Assembly: GCF_000009765.2 (NCBI RefSeq) | Contig: NC_003155.5 | Span: forward strand, 4,154,001-4,218,000 | From: Streptomyces avermitilis MA-4680 = NBRC 14893 | GTDB taxonomy: Bacteria; Actinomycetota; Actinomycetes; Streptomycetales; Streptomycetaceae | DNA length: 64,000 bases | Direction: 5' to 3' | Shown: one piece after another, positions 8,702 to 16,969 of the stretch | Layout of the letters: every line of letters starts with the position of its first letter | Numbering within the stretch: position 1 is the first letter of the stretch | Notes under the pieces: model-generated | What the model saw: only the letters and a program-made list of their open reading frames with translations | Told to the model about the DNA's origin: nothing | Databases searched by the model: none | Position numbers and translations under genes: made by a program

Positions 8702-8720
8702 CTACGCGCGTAGATATGCT
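8702..8720 (+). promoter_or_regulatory. deoC promoter with perfect nucleoside-regulon palindrome
   Basis: CTACGCGCGTAG at 8702-8713 is followed after one base by a -10-like TATGCT (8715-8720), and GTG 8727 starts 6 nt later. The palindrome abuts the -10, as expected for a repressor site. Geometry is like that of deoD and add. Confidence 0.8.
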
Positions 8721-8726
8721 CGGCTG

Positions 8727-9722
8727 GTGACCATGCCCACCTCCCCCAAGCTCTCGGCTTCGCTCGACCAGGGCGGTGCCCCCTCCCACGCACTCGGCGA
8801 CGTGGCCGCGTCCGACAGCACGCTGCGCCGCTTCCTCCACGGGCTGCCCGGCGTCGACACGGTCGGCCTCGAGGCGCGCGCCGCCTCGCTCGGCACCCGT
8901 TCCATCAAGACGACCGCGAAGGCGTACGCGATCGACCTCGCCATCTCGATGGTCGACCTGACGACGCTGGAAGGTGCGGACACCCCGGGCAAGGTCCGGG
9001 CGCTCGGCGCCAAGGCGGTGCACCCCGACCCGACCGACCGCACGACGCCCAGCACGGCCGCCGTCTGCGTCTATCCCGACATGGTGGCCACCGCCAAGGA
9101 AGCCGTCGCCGGCTCCGGCGTGAAGGTCGCCTCCGTCGCCACCGCCTTCCCGGCCGGCCGCGCCGCGCTGGACGTGAAGCTGGCCGACGTGCGCGACGCG
9201 ATCGCCGCGGGCGCCGACGAGATCGACATGGTCATCGACCGCGGGGCGTTCCTCGCGGGCAAGTACATGAAGGTGTACGACGAGATCACCGCCGTGAAGG
9301 AGGCCTGCGGGACCAGCGCCCGCCTCAAGGTCATCTTCGAGACCGGCGAGCTCTCGACGTACGACAACATCCGCCGCGCGAGCTGGCTCGGCATGCTGGC
9401 CGGGGCGGACTTCATCAAGACCTCGACCGGCAAGGTGGCGGTGAACGCGACGCCCGCGAACACCCTGCTCATGCTGGAGGCGGTGCGCGACTTCCGTGCC
9501 CAGACCGGGATCCAGATCGGCGTGAAGCCGGCCGGTGGCATCCGCACCACCAAGGACGCCGTCAAGTTCCTCGTTCTGGTCAACGAGACGGCGGGCGCGG
9601 ACTGGCTGGACAACCACTGGTTCCGCTTCGGCGCCTCCTCGCTCCTGAACGACCTGCTGATGCAGCGTCAGAAGCTGGCCACCGGCCGCTACTCCGGCCC
9701 CGACTACGTGACGGTGGACTGA
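8727..9722 (+). CDS. deoC: Deoxyribose-phosphate aldolase
   Basis: A 331-residue class I aldolase that splits 2-deoxyribose-5-phosphate to glyceraldehyde-3-phosphate and acetaldehyde. FIKTSTGKVAVNATPANT carries the Schiff-base Lys and GVKPAGGIRTTKDA the second catalytic Lys; ADEIDMVIDRGAFLAG supplies the active-site Asp. It is longer than E. coli DeoC, with an N-terminal extension seen in actinobacterial homologues. GTG 8727 is chosen because the -10 ends 6 nt before it. The aldehyde dehydrogenase genes follow after 6 bp, presumably to oxidise the acetaldehyde. The palindrome upstream implies co-regulation with deoD, add and the transporter operon. Confidence 0.95.
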   Translation: MTMPTSPKLSASLDQGGAPSHALGDVAASDSTLRRFLHGLPGVDTVGLEARAASLGTRSIKTTAKAYAIDLAISMVDLTTLEGADTPGKVRALGAKAVHPDPTDRTTPSTAAVCVYPDMVATAKEAVAGSGVKVASVATAFPAGRAALDVKLADVRDAIAAGADEIDMVIDRGAFLAGKYMKVYDEITAVKEACGTSARLKVIFETGELSTYDNIRRASWLGMLAGADFIKTSTGKVAVNATPANTLLMLEAVRDFRAQTGIQIGVKPAGGIRTTKDAVKFLVLVNETAGADWLDNHWFRFGASSLLNDLLMQRQKLATGRYSGPDYVTVD

Positions 9723-9728
9723 TCCATC

Positions 9729-11165
9729 ATGGCTTCCGCATTCGAATACGCACCGGCGCCCGAGTCCCGCTCCGTCGTCGACATCGCCCCGTCGTACGGG
9801 CTCTTCATCGACGGCGAGTTCACCGAGGCCGCCGACGGCAAGGTCTTCAAGACGGTCAGCCCGAGCACCGAAGAGGTCCTCTCCGAGATCGCCCAGGCGG
9901 GCGAGGCGGACGTCGACCGGGCCGTGAAGGCCGCCCGCAAGGCCTTCGAGAAGTGGTCGGCGCTGCCCGGCTCCGAGCGCGCCAAGTACCTGTTCCGTAT
10001 CGCCCGGATCATCCAGGAGCGCTCCCGCGAGCTCGCCGTCCTGGAGACCCTGGACAACGGAAAGCCCATCAAGGAGACGAGGGACGCCGACCTCCCCCTG
10101 GTCGCCGCGCACTTCTTCTACTACGCGGGCTGGGCCGACAAGCTCGACCACGCCGGGTTCGGCGCGAACCCGCGCCCGCTGGGCGTGGCCGGCCAGGTCA
10201 TCCCCTGGAACTTCCCCCTCCTGATGCTGGCGTGGAAGATCGCCCCGGCGCTCGCGACCGGCAACACGGTCGTCCTGAAGCCCGCCGAGACCACGCCCCT
10301 GTCGGCGTTGTTCTTCGCGGACATCTGCCGCCAGGCGGGCCTTCCCAAGGGCGTCGTCAACATCATTCCCGGGTACGGCGACGCGGGCGCCGCCCTCGTC
10401 GAGCACCCGGACGTCAACAAGGTCGCCTTCACCGGCTCCACGGCCGTCGGCAAGGCCATCGCGCGCCAGGTCGCGGGCACGGAGAAGAAGGTCACCCTCG
10501 AACTGGGCGGCAAGGGCGCCAACATCGTCTTCGACGACGCCCCCATCGACCAGGCCGTCGAGGGCATCGTCACCGGCATCTTCTTCAACCAGGGCCAGGT
10601 CTGCTGCGCCGGGTCCCGTCTCCTCGTACAGGAGTCGGTCCAGGACGAGCTGCTCGACTCCCTGAAGCGCCGCCTGTCCACCCTCCGCCTCGGCGACCCG
10701 CTGGACAAGAACACGGACATCGGCGCGATCAACTCGGCCGAGCAGCTGTCCCGTATCACCTCACTCGTCGACCAGGGCGAGGCGGAGGGCGCCGAGCGCT
10801 GGTCCCCGGCCTGCGAACTCCCGTCGTCCGGCTACTGGTTCGCGCCGACGCTGTTCACCAACGTCACCCAGGCGCACACCATCGCCCGCGACGAGATCTT
10901 CGGCCCGGTGCTCTCCGTCCTCAGCTTCCGCACCCCGGACGAGGCCGTCGCCAAGGCCAACAACTCCCAGTACGGCCTCTCGGCGGGCATCTGGACCGAG
11001 AAGGGCTCCCGGATCCTGGCCGTCGCGAGCAAGCTCCGCGCGGGCGTCATCTGGGCCAACACGTTCAACAAGTTCGACCCGACCTCGCCGTTCGGCGGTT
11101 ACAAGGAGTCGGGCTTCGGCCGCGAGGGCGGCCGTCACGGCCTGGAGGCGTACCTCGATGTCTGA
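9729..11165 (+). CDS. Aldehyde dehydrogenase, catalytic subunit (ALDH16-like first half)
   Basis: A 478-residue NAD(P)-dependent aldehyde dehydrogenase. WNFPLLMLAWKIAPALATGN binds cofactor, KVTLELGGKGANIVF carries the general-base Glu, FFNQGQVCCAGSRLL the catalytic Cys, and EIFGPVLSVLSF and PFGGYKESGFGREGG the C-terminal signatures. It starts 6 bp after deoC, so acetaldehyde from deoxyribose-5-phosphate is the likely substrate. The stop overlaps the start of the next, truncated ALDH gene by 8 bp, indicating coupled translation. The pair resembles the two halves of ALDH16, where a full ALDH is followed by a second incomplete one. Confidence 0.92.
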   Translation: MASAFEYAPAPESRSVVDIAPSYGLFIDGEFTEAADGKVFKTVSPSTEEVLSEIAQAGEADVDRAVKAARKAFEKWSALPGSERAKYLFRIARIIQERSRELAVLETLDNGKPIKETRDADLPLVAAHFFYYAGWADKLDHAGFGANPRPLGVAGQVIPWNFPLLMLAWKIAPALATGNTVVLKPAETTPLSALFFADICRQAGLPKGVVNIIPGYGDAGAALVEHPDVNKVAFTGSTAVGKAIARQVAGTEKKVTLELGGKGANIVFDDAPIDQAVEGIVTGIFFNQGQVCCAGSRLLVQESVQDELLDSLKRRLSTLRLGDPLDKNTDIGAINSAEQLSRITSLVDQGEAEGAERWSPACELPSSGYWFAPTLFTNVTQAHTIARDEIFGPVLSVLSFRTPDEAVAKANNSQYGLSAGIWTEKGSRILAVASKLRAGVIWANTFNKFDPTSPFGGYKESGFGREGGRHGLEAYLDV

Positions 11166-12066
11166 GAAGACCGACAAGACCGAGCAGCAGCGACTGAGTG
11201 TCTTCAAGACCTACAAGCTGTACGTCGGCGGGAAGTTCCCGCGTTCCGAGAGCGGCCGGGTGTACGAGGTGACGGACTCGAAGGGCAAGTGGCTGGCGAA
11301 CGCGCCCCTTTCCTCCCGCAAGGACGCCCGTGACGCCGTGGTGGCGGCCCGCAAGGCCTTCGGCGGCTGGTCCGGCGCGACCGCGTACAACCGCGGCCAG
11401 ATCCTCTACCGCGTCGCCGAGATGCTGGAGGGCCGCAAGGACCAGTTCGTGCGCGAGGTCGCGGACGCCGAGGGGCTGTCGAAGTCCAAGGCCGCCGCTG
11501 TCGTCGACGCCGCGATCGACCGCTGGGTCTGGTACGCGGGCTGGACCGACAAGATCGCCCAGGTGGTCGGTGGCGGAAACCCGGTGGCGGGCCCGTTCTT
11601 CAACCTGTCCACCCCGGAGCCGACCGGCGTGGTCACCGTCCTGGCCCCCCAGGAGTCGTCGTTCCTGGGCCTGGTCTCGGTGATCGCCCCGGTGATCGCG
11701 ACCGGCAACACGGTGATCGTGATCGCGAGCGAGAAGTCCCCGCTCCCGGCGCTGTCGCTGGGCGAGGTGCTGGCCACGTCCGACCTGCCGGGCGGCGTCG
11801 TCAACGTCCTCTCCGGCAAGACGGCGGAGATCGCCGCCCCCCTCGCCGCCCACCAGGACGTCAACGCGATCGACCTCGCGGGCGCCGACGACGAGCTGGC
11901 GAAGGAACTGGAGATCGCGGCCGCGGACAACCTGAAGCGGGTTCTCCGTCCACAGCCTGTGGATTATTCGCGGACCCCGGGTACCGAGCGCCTGACGGCC
12001 TTCCTGGAGACGAAGACGGTCTGGCACCCGACGGGGTCACTGGGCGCGTCGGGCTCCTCCTACTGA
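11158..12066 (+). CDS. Truncated, non-catalytic aldehyde dehydrogenase-like protein
   Basis: A 302-residue protein that matches only the N-terminal and cofactor half of an ALDH: YVGGKFPRSESGRVYEV, WLANAPLSSRKDARDAVVAA, WSGATAYNRGQILYRVAEML, VVTVLAPQESSFLGLVSVIA and GGVVNVLSGK are recognisable. The glutamate motif and the entire catalytic-Cys domain are absent, and the normal ATGN...VV cofactor segment is changed. It therefore should not be an enzyme alone. Overlap with the upstream catalytic ALDH suggests the two assemble as a split ALDH16-type complex. The C-terminus ends in WHPTGSLGASGSSY. This form is not obviously a recent truncation, because codon use is normal throughout. Confidence 0.85.
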   Translation: MSEKTDKTEQQRLSVFKTYKLYVGGKFPRSESGRVYEVTDSKGKWLANAPLSSRKDARDAVVAARKAFGGWSGATAYNRGQILYRVAEMLEGRKDQFVREVADAEGLSKSKAAAVVDAAIDRWVWYAGWTDKIAQVVGGGNPVAGPFFNLSTPEPTGVVTVLAPQESSFLGLVSVIAPVIATGNTVIVIASEKSPLPALSLGEVLATSDLPGGVVNVLSGKTAEIAAPLAAHQDVNAIDLAGADDELAKELEIAAADNLKRVLRPQPVDYSRTPGTERLTAFLETKTVWHPTGSLGASGSSY

Positions 12067-12080
12067 GGTCTCGGACCTGC

Positions 12081-12170
12081 CGAGCTCTCAGGTCCTACTG
12101 AGCTCTCAGGTCCCACTGAGCTCTCAGGTCCCACTGAGGCCTCGGGCCCAACCGAGGTTTCAGGTTCACG
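12081..12170. repeat. Five tandem 18-bp repeats after the ALDH pair
   Basis: Units near TGAGCTCTCAGGTCCCAC run at 12081, 12099, 12117, 12135 and 12153; the second and third full units are identical, and a 17-bp related unit begins at the ALDH stop codon (12064). The tract lies between the stop and the terminator hairpin. Confidence 0.85.
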
Positions 12171-12218
12171 TCCTGCCAAGGTCTCGGGACCCCGATCCGT
12201 GTCCCCGGGGTCCCGTGC

Positions 12219-12272
12219 ACACGGAGAGCCGCGCTTCCCCTCCGTCCAGGGGGAGCGCGGCTCTCTCCGTGC
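12219..12272. terminator. Bidirectional hairpin between ALDH pair and secreted protein gene
   Basis: ACGGAGAGCCGCGC (about 12221-12234) pairs with GCGCGGCTCTCTCCGT (about 12254-12269) apart from a two-base bulge. The convergent genes on either side could both use it. Confidence 0.75.
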
Positions 12273-12278
12273 GTGGCG

Positions 12279-12674
12279 TCAGTGCAGCAGCCCCGCCGCC
12301 CGACCGAGCACCGGGGTGCTTCCGACGGACGGCGCCTGTGCGAGCGGCCCCGTCAGGGCCTTCGACGAGAGCGGCTTGAAGTCGGCGACCTGGGTGCCGA
12401 CGCCGTTGTCGAGCGGATCGACGCCCGTGCCCGCGAGCGGGTTGGGCTTGAGCCCCTCGACCGGTCCCGTGACGTACCCGACCGTGCCCGTGAGCGGCCG
12501 GAGCCCAGCCTGCGAGTCGATGGCGCCCGTCGATGCGGGCCGGTTGTGCGTCGCGTCGACGGCGGGGGCGGCCTGCGCCGACGCCGTGGCCGCGCCCGCC
12601 CCGAGTGCCGCGGTCGCGAGAGCGACCAGGGCACGCCGAGCGGTCGGATTCGGGAGGGAGGCGTGTCGTGCCAT
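12279..12674 (-). CDS. Small secreted protein of unknown function
   Basis: A 131-residue protein with a signal peptide: basic MARHASLPNPTARR, hydrophobic ALVALATAALGAGAATAS, and a likely AQA cleavage site. The mature part has no Cys, and is rich in Gly, Leu, Pro and Val (PLTGTVGYVTGPVEG, LAGTGVDPLDNGVGTQV, PVLGRAAGLLH). A second gene of the same type lies at 18712-19044; both end in short Gly-Leu-rich tails. ATG 12674 is chosen because it gives a standard signal peptide. Function is unknown. Confidence 0.75.
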   Translation of the reverse strand: MARHASLPNPTARRALVALATAALGAGAATASAQAAPAVDATHNRPASTGAIDSQAGLRPLTGTVGYVTGPVEGLKPNPLAGTGVDPLDNGVGTQVADFKPLSSKALTGPLAQAPSVGSTPVLGRAAGLLH

Positions 12675-12802
12675 GGGCTGATGCCACCTTCTGCTGCGCA
12701 AGGTAATCAGGTCGGCACCAAGGGTAGTTGAGATGTGATGTGCGCTCCAACGGCGTCCCGCGGGGTCGGCGCCGCCCGCCTGATGCCTCAGACTGGTGTC
12801 TC

Positions 12803-13432
12803 GTGAGTCTCCATCCCCCGATACCTACCCGCGTCGTGCTGCTCTGCGGCCCTTCCGGCTCGGGCAAGTCCCTCGTCGCCGCCCGCTCCGGCCTGCCCGT
12901 GCTGCGGCTCGACGACTTCTACAAAGAGGGCGACGACCCGACGCTGCCGCTGGTGGAGGGGAGTTCGGACATCGACTGGGACCATCCGCTGTCGTGGGAC
13001 GCGGACACCGCCGTCGCGGCGATCGCCGAGCTGTGCGCGACGAGCCGTACGACCGTGCCGGTGTACGACATCGCGCTGAGCGCCCGCACCGGCGCGGAGA
13101 CGCTGCACATCGAGCGGACGCCGCTGTTCATCGCGGAGGGCATCTTCGCCGCCGAGATCGTGGACCGCTGCCGCGAGCTGGGCCTTCTCGCCGACGCCCT
13201 CTGCCTGACCCGCGGCCCGCTCACCACCTTCCGCCGCCGCTTCCTGCGCGACCTCAAGGAAGGCCGCAAGTCCATCCCCTTCCTCCTGCGCCGCGGCTGG
13301 CGCCTGATGCGCGCCGAACGCTCGATCGTCACCCGGCAGACGGCCCTCGGCGCCCACCCCTGCGACCGGGACGAGGCACTGGGCCGCATGGCGGCAGCGG
13401 CGGCGGGACGCTGCGCGAAGGCGACGGCCTAG
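12803..13432 (+). CDS. Uridine kinase-like P-loop NTPase
   Basis: A 209-residue protein. VVLLCGPSGSGKSLVA is the Walker A loop; LRLDDFYKEGDDPTLP and DIDWDHPLSWD match the uridine-kinase/phosphoribulokinase fold, in which the DDFY loop binds nucleoside; VYDIALSART and PLFIAEGIFAAEI follow, then an Arg-rich lid (TFRRRFLRDLKEGRKS). It would phosphorylate uridine or cytidine, fitting the pyrimidine salvage genes in the window, though the substrate is inferred. No palindrome is present at its promoter. GTG 12803 lies 8 nt after a CAGACT -10-like hexamer, so it may be leaderless. Confidence 0.85.
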   Translation: MSLHPPIPTRVVLLCGPSGSGKSLVAARSGLPVLRLDDFYKEGDDPTLPLVEGSSDIDWDHPLSWDADTAVAAIAELCATSRTTVPVYDIALSARTGAETLHIERTPLFIAEGIFAAEIVDRCRELGLLADALCLTRGPLTTFRRRFLRDLKEGRKSIPFLLRRGWRLMRAERSIVTRQTALGAHPCDRDEALGRMAAAAAGRCAKATA

Positions 13433-13461
13433 GCCCTGGGGCTGCCGCCGGCAACGGCACG

Positions 13462-13504
13462 AAAAAGCGGGACTGGATGGACCCCCCGGCCCTCCAGTCC
13501 CGCT
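13462..13504. terminator. Bidirectional intrinsic terminator between uridine kinase-like gene and sigQ
   Basis: AGCGGGACTGGA (13466-13477) pairs perfectly with TCCAGTCCCGCT (13493-13504). On the minus strand the stem is followed by a T-run (the A-run at 13462-13466), so it is a classical terminator for sigQ and probably also stops the kinase-like gene. Confidence 0.85.
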
Positions 13505-13628
13505 CTCTTCGTGCTCCCCCGTGCTGGTGTTGCATCCCCCGCGGTCCCCCGTGACCCCGTTGGTCCCCCCGGTACCGCTCCCCCGTACTTCCCCCGTGCT
13601 CCCCCCGTTACTTGCTCCCCCCAGACCT

Positions 13629-14408
13629 TCAGGCGACAAGCTCCCCGAAGGACTCCTCCTCGTCACGGCCGAAGCTGAGGACCTCGTCCTCGCGCAGCCG
13701 GCGGAGCGACCGCCAGATGCTGGACTTCACCGTGCCGACACTGATGTCGAGGATCTCCGCGATCTCCGGGTCCGTGCGGCCCTCGTAGTAACGGAGGACC
13801 AGCATGGTGCGCTGGAGTTCCGGCAGCCGGGCCAGCGCCTGCCACAGGACGGCGCGCAGCTCGGTGCCGCGCATCGCGTCCGTGTCACCGGCGGTCTCCG
13901 GCAGTTCCTCGGTCGGGTACTCGTTCAGCTTGCGGCGGCGCCACGCGCTGATGTGCAGGTTGGTCATGGTGCGACGCAGGTAGCCGCCGACGGCCGCCTT
14001 GTCGCTGATCCGGTCCCACGCCCGGTACGTCGAGAACAGCGCGCTCTGCAGCAGGTCCTCGGCCTCGAAGCGGTCGCCGGTGAGGTGGTAGGCGGTTGCG
14101 TACAGGGAGGCGCGGCGCTCCTGGACGTAGGCGGTGAACTCCGCCTCCGACACCGAGCGACGCTCCCCCGTGTCCTCCCCGTACGCGGCTCCCCCGTGAG
14201 CCTGTACCCCCGTACCGCTTCCCCCCGTGAGTGCGTCAACCACCGTCATGTAGGGCGTACGCCCTTGCTGTACGGACCCGGTGTGTTGACGCCCGGTGCC
14301 GCGAGCGCACCCCCGCCCGCTCACGGCACCGGACTTCTCGGTGTTCCGGATGACGTCGTGCAGACGCGTGACAACTGCGCCAGTGCTGGTGCTGTGCAGC
14401 GTGTTCAT
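13629..14408 (-). CDS. sigQ: ECF (SigE-family) RNA polymerase sigma factor SigQ
   Basis: A 259-residue ECF sigma factor divergent from afsQ1, as in S. coelicolor. Region 2 is FTAYVQERRASLYATAYHL, EAEDLLQSALFSTYRAWDRI and YLRRTMTNLHISAWRR; region 4 is LPELQRTMLVLRYYEGRTD and IAEILDISVGTVKSSIWRSL. The N-terminal 80 residues before region 2 are polar and low in structure. ATG 14408 is chosen because a GGGGGG ribosome site lies 6 nt upstream; the ATG at 14249 lacks one. In S. coelicolor AfsQ1 controls sigQ and SigQ opposes AfsQ1 in antibiotic regulation. The intergenic region carries two AfsQ1-type boxes. Confidence 0.92.
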   Translation of the reverse strand: MNTLHSTSTGAVVTRLHDVIRNTEKSGAVSGRGCARGTGRQHTGSVQQGRTPYMTVVDALTGGSGTGVQAHGGAAYGEDTGERRSVSEAEFTAYVQERRASLYATAYHLTGDRFEAEDLLQSALFSTYRAWDRISDKAAVGGYLRRTMTNLHISAWRRRKLNEYPTEELPETAGDTDAMRGTELRAVLWQALARLPELQRTMLVLRYYEGRTDPEIAEILDISVGTVKSSIWRSLRRLREDEVLSFGRDEEESFGELVA

Positions 14409-14529
14409 CTCGCGCCCCCCGTCGTGGAGTCCGGTATCCCTGCGGTCTTGCCCTGCTGTCCTGCGGTGGTGCTGCCTTGCTTGTGTCGAAAAGCTTGCCG
14501 GGGTCACTTCATGGCCGTGTCCGCCGACT

Positions 14530-14580
14530 GTCACAGACCTGTCACAGGGCCCGCGCACGGGCGCGTCACAGTGCGATCAC
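14530..14580. promoter_or_regulatory. Two AfsQ1-type binding boxes between sigQ and afsQ1
   Basis: GTCAC-N6-GTCAC at 14530-14545 is an exact match to the AfsQ1 consensus known from S. coelicolor, GTnAC-N6-GTnAC. GTCAC-N6-ATCAC at 14565-14580 matches with one mismatch. They sit in the 321-bp divergent gap (14409-14729), suggesting AfsQ1 activates sigQ and perhaps itself. Confidence 0.75.
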
Positions 14581-14729
14581 AGAGAAGAGTCGTATGGCTA
14601 CGCAGACGACACGGGACCGCTCGCGTGCGACCCGCGCACGGCCCGCGCGCGGGCTCCTTCGTATGCGGGACATGTATGGGAGCGCTCCAACGGTCGAAAC
14701 CGGCCCTCCCATGGGCCAGAATGACCCCC

Positions 14730-15407
14730 GTGCCTTCCCTGTTGCTGATCGAGGACGACGACGCCATCCGTACGGCCCTGGAGCTCTCTTTGACTCGCCA
14801 GGGACACCGTGTGGCCACCGCTGCCACCGGCGAGGACGGTTTGAAGCTGCTGCGCGAGCAACGGCCGGACCTGATCGTGCTGGACGTGATGCTGCCGGGC
14901 ATCGACGGGTTCGAGGTGTGCCGGCGCATCCGGCGCACGGACCAGCTGCCGATCATTCTGCTGACCGCGCGCAACGATGACATCGATGTGGTGGTCGGGC
15001 TGGAGTCCGGCGCCGACGACTATGTCGTGAAGCCCGTGCAGGGGCGGGTGCTCGACGCCCGGATCCGGGCCGTGCTGCGGCGCGGCGAGCGCGAGGCCAA
15101 CGACTCGGCGACCTTCGGGTCCCTGGTCATCGACCGGGCGGCCATGACGGTCACCAAGAACGGCGAGGACCTGCAACTGACGCCGACCGAGCTGCGGTTG
15201 CTCCTCGAACTGAGCAGGCGGCCCGGCCAGGCGCTGTCCCGTCAGCAGCTGCTGCGGCTCGTCTGGGAGCACGACTACCTCGGCGACTCACGGCTCGTGG
15301 ACGCGTGTGTGCAGCGGCTGCGGGCCAAGGTCGAGGACGTTCCCTCCTCCCCCACGCTCATCCGTACCGTGCGCGGGGTCGGCTACCGGCTGGACTCTCC
15401 TCAGTGA
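14730..15407 (+). CDS. afsQ1: Response regulator AfsQ1
   Basis: A 225-residue OmpR-family response regulator. SLLLIEDDDAIRTALELSL begins the receiver; LIVLDVMLPGIDGFEV carries the phosphorylated Asp, ILLTARNDD the Thr/Ala switch and YVVKPVQGRVLDARI the Lys. The winged helix spans FGSLVIDRAAMTV to VRGVGYRLD. It is essentially the S. coelicolor AfsQ1 sequence as I recall it. GTG 14730 is preferred because CAGAAT (14717-14722) ends 7 nt upstream; ATG 14721 would lie within that -10. The afsQ2 start overlaps the stop by GTGA. AfsQ1 controls secondary metabolism and nitrogen/glutamate-related genes. Confidence 0.96.
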   Translation: MPSLLLIEDDDAIRTALELSLTRQGHRVATAATGEDGLKLLREQRPDLIVLDVMLPGIDGFEVCRRIRRTDQLPIILLTARNDDIDVVVGLESGADDYVVKPVQGRVLDARIRAVLRRGEREANDSATFGSLVIDRAAMTVTKNGEDLQLTPTELRLLLELSRRPGQALSRQQLLRLVWEHDYLGDSRLVDACVQRLRAKVEDVPSSPTLIRTVRGVGYRLDSPQ

Positions 15408-16969
15408 CCAAACCGCAGGACAAGCTCCGCGGCTGGGCCGCGGCCCGCAAGGCGATCCTGTCCGGTCTGCGCTTCACCAGCCTGCGGCTGCGTCTCGTCG
15501 TCGTCTTCGGCCTGGTGGCGCTCACCGCCGCCGTCTCGGCCTCCGGGATCGCGTACTGGCTCAACCGCGAGGCCGTGCTCACCCGCACCCAGGACGCGGT
15601 GCTGCGTGACTTCCAGCAGGAGATGCAGAACCGGGCGAGCGCGCTGCCCGTGCACCCGACGCAGGACGAACTCCAGCACACCGCCGGGCAGATGGGAACC
15701 AGCAGCCAGCGCTTCAGCGTGCTGCTGGTCGCCGAGGACGCGAACGGCAAGACCGTCACCGGCAACTCCGACCTGGACACCTTCACGCTGGAGGACGTAC
15801 CGGAGTCCCTGCGAACGGCGGTGAACAAGAAGCAGTCCGTGTCGGGCGGCAACAAGCACGCGTACCACCTGTACTGGCAGCGGGTCACCGAAGGCGGCAA
15901 GCCGTATCTGGTGGGCGGCGCGAAGGTGATCGGCGGCGGCCCGACCGGCTACATGCTCAAGTCACTAGAGCCGGAGGCCAAGGACCTCAACTCCCTCGCC
16001 TGGTCGCTGGGCATCGCGACGGGCCTCGCCCTGATCGGTTCGGCGCTGCTCGCGCAGGCCGCCGCGACGACCGTCCTGAAGCCGGTGCACCGCCTCGGCA
16101 TCGCCGCCCGGCGCCTCGGCGAGGGCAAGCTCGACACCCGTCTGCGGGTGTCCGGCACCGATGAACTGGCCGATCTGTCACGGACGTTCAACCGGACGGC
16201 CGAGTCCCTGGAGAAGCGGGTCGCGGACATGAGCGCCCGTGACGAGGCCTCGCGGCGCTTCGTCGCCGACATGTCCCACGAACTCCGTACGCCCCTCACG
16301 GCGATCACCGCCGTCACCGAGGTCCTCGAGGAGGAGCTCGACGCCGAGACGGGCAGCGTGGACCCGATGATCGAACCGGCCGTACGGCTGGTGGTCAGCG
16401 AGACGCGCCGGCTGAACGACCTGGTCGAGAACCTCATGGAGGTCACCCGCTTCGACGCGGGCACGGCACGGCTCGTCCTCGACCACGTGGACATCGCCGA
16501 CCAGATCACCGCGTGCATCGACGCGCGCGCCTGGCTGGACGCCGTCGATCTCGACGCCGAGCGCGGCAACATCTGCCGCCTCGACCCGCGCCGCCTCGAC
16601 GTCATCCTGGCGAACCTGATCGGCAACGCGCTCAAGCACGGCGGCTCGCCGGTCCGCGTGTCCGTCCGTACGGAGGCGGAGGACCTGGTCATCGAGGTGC
16701 GGGACCACGGTCCGGGCATCCCCGAGGACGTCCTGCCGCACGTCTTCGACCGCTTCTACAAGGCGAGCGCCTCGCGCCCCCGTTCCGAGGGCAGCGGTCT
16801 GGGACTGTCCATCGCGCTGGAGAACGCGCACATCCACGGCGGCGAGATCACGGCCGCCAACTCCCTGAAGGGCGGCGCCGTGTTCACGCTGCGTCTGCCC
16901 CGCGACCCGTCACCGCTGATCGCGGAGGACGAGGGGCAGAACGGGCACGGCACGGAGGGCAACGCCTGA
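15404..16969 (+). CDS. afsQ2: Sensor histidine kinase AfsQ2
   Basis: A 521-residue membrane kinase. Helix one is LRLVVVFGLVALTAAVSASG (about 27-46), then an extracytoplasmic sensor of roughly 150 residues, helix two SLGIATGLALIGSALLAQA, a HAMP segment (LKPVHRLGIAARRLGEGKLD), the phosphoacceptor RFVADMSHELRTPLTAIT, and the ATPase boxes ILANLIGNALKHGG, VRDHGPGIP and GSGLGLSIALENAHIHGG. Translation is coupled to afsQ1 (4-bp overlap) and to the downstream lipoprotein (TGATG). The partner regulator is AfsQ1. Confidence 0.96.
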   Translation: MTKPQDKLRGWAAARKAILSGLRFTSLRLRLVVVFGLVALTAAVSASGIAYWLNREAVLTRTQDAVLRDFQQEMQNRASALPVHPTQDELQHTAGQMGTSSQRFSVLLVAEDANGKTVTGNSDLDTFTLEDVPESLRTAVNKKQSVSGGNKHAYHLYWQRVTEGGKPYLVGGAKVIGGGPTGYMLKSLEPEAKDLNSLAWSLGIATGLALIGSALLAQAAATTVLKPVHRLGIAARRLGEGKLDTRLRVSGTDELADLSRTFNRTAESLEKRVADMSARDEASRRFVADMSHELRTPLTAITAVTEVLEEELDAETGSVDPMIEPAVRLVVSETRRLNDLVENLMEVTRFDAGTARLVLDHVDIADQITACIDARAWLDAVDLDAERGNICRLDPRRLDVILANLIGNALKHGGSPVRVSVRTEAEDLVIEVRDHGPGIPEDVLPHVFDRFYKASASRPRSEGSGLGLSIALENAHIHGGEITAANSLKGGAVFTLRLPRDPSPLIAEDEGQNGHGTEGNA

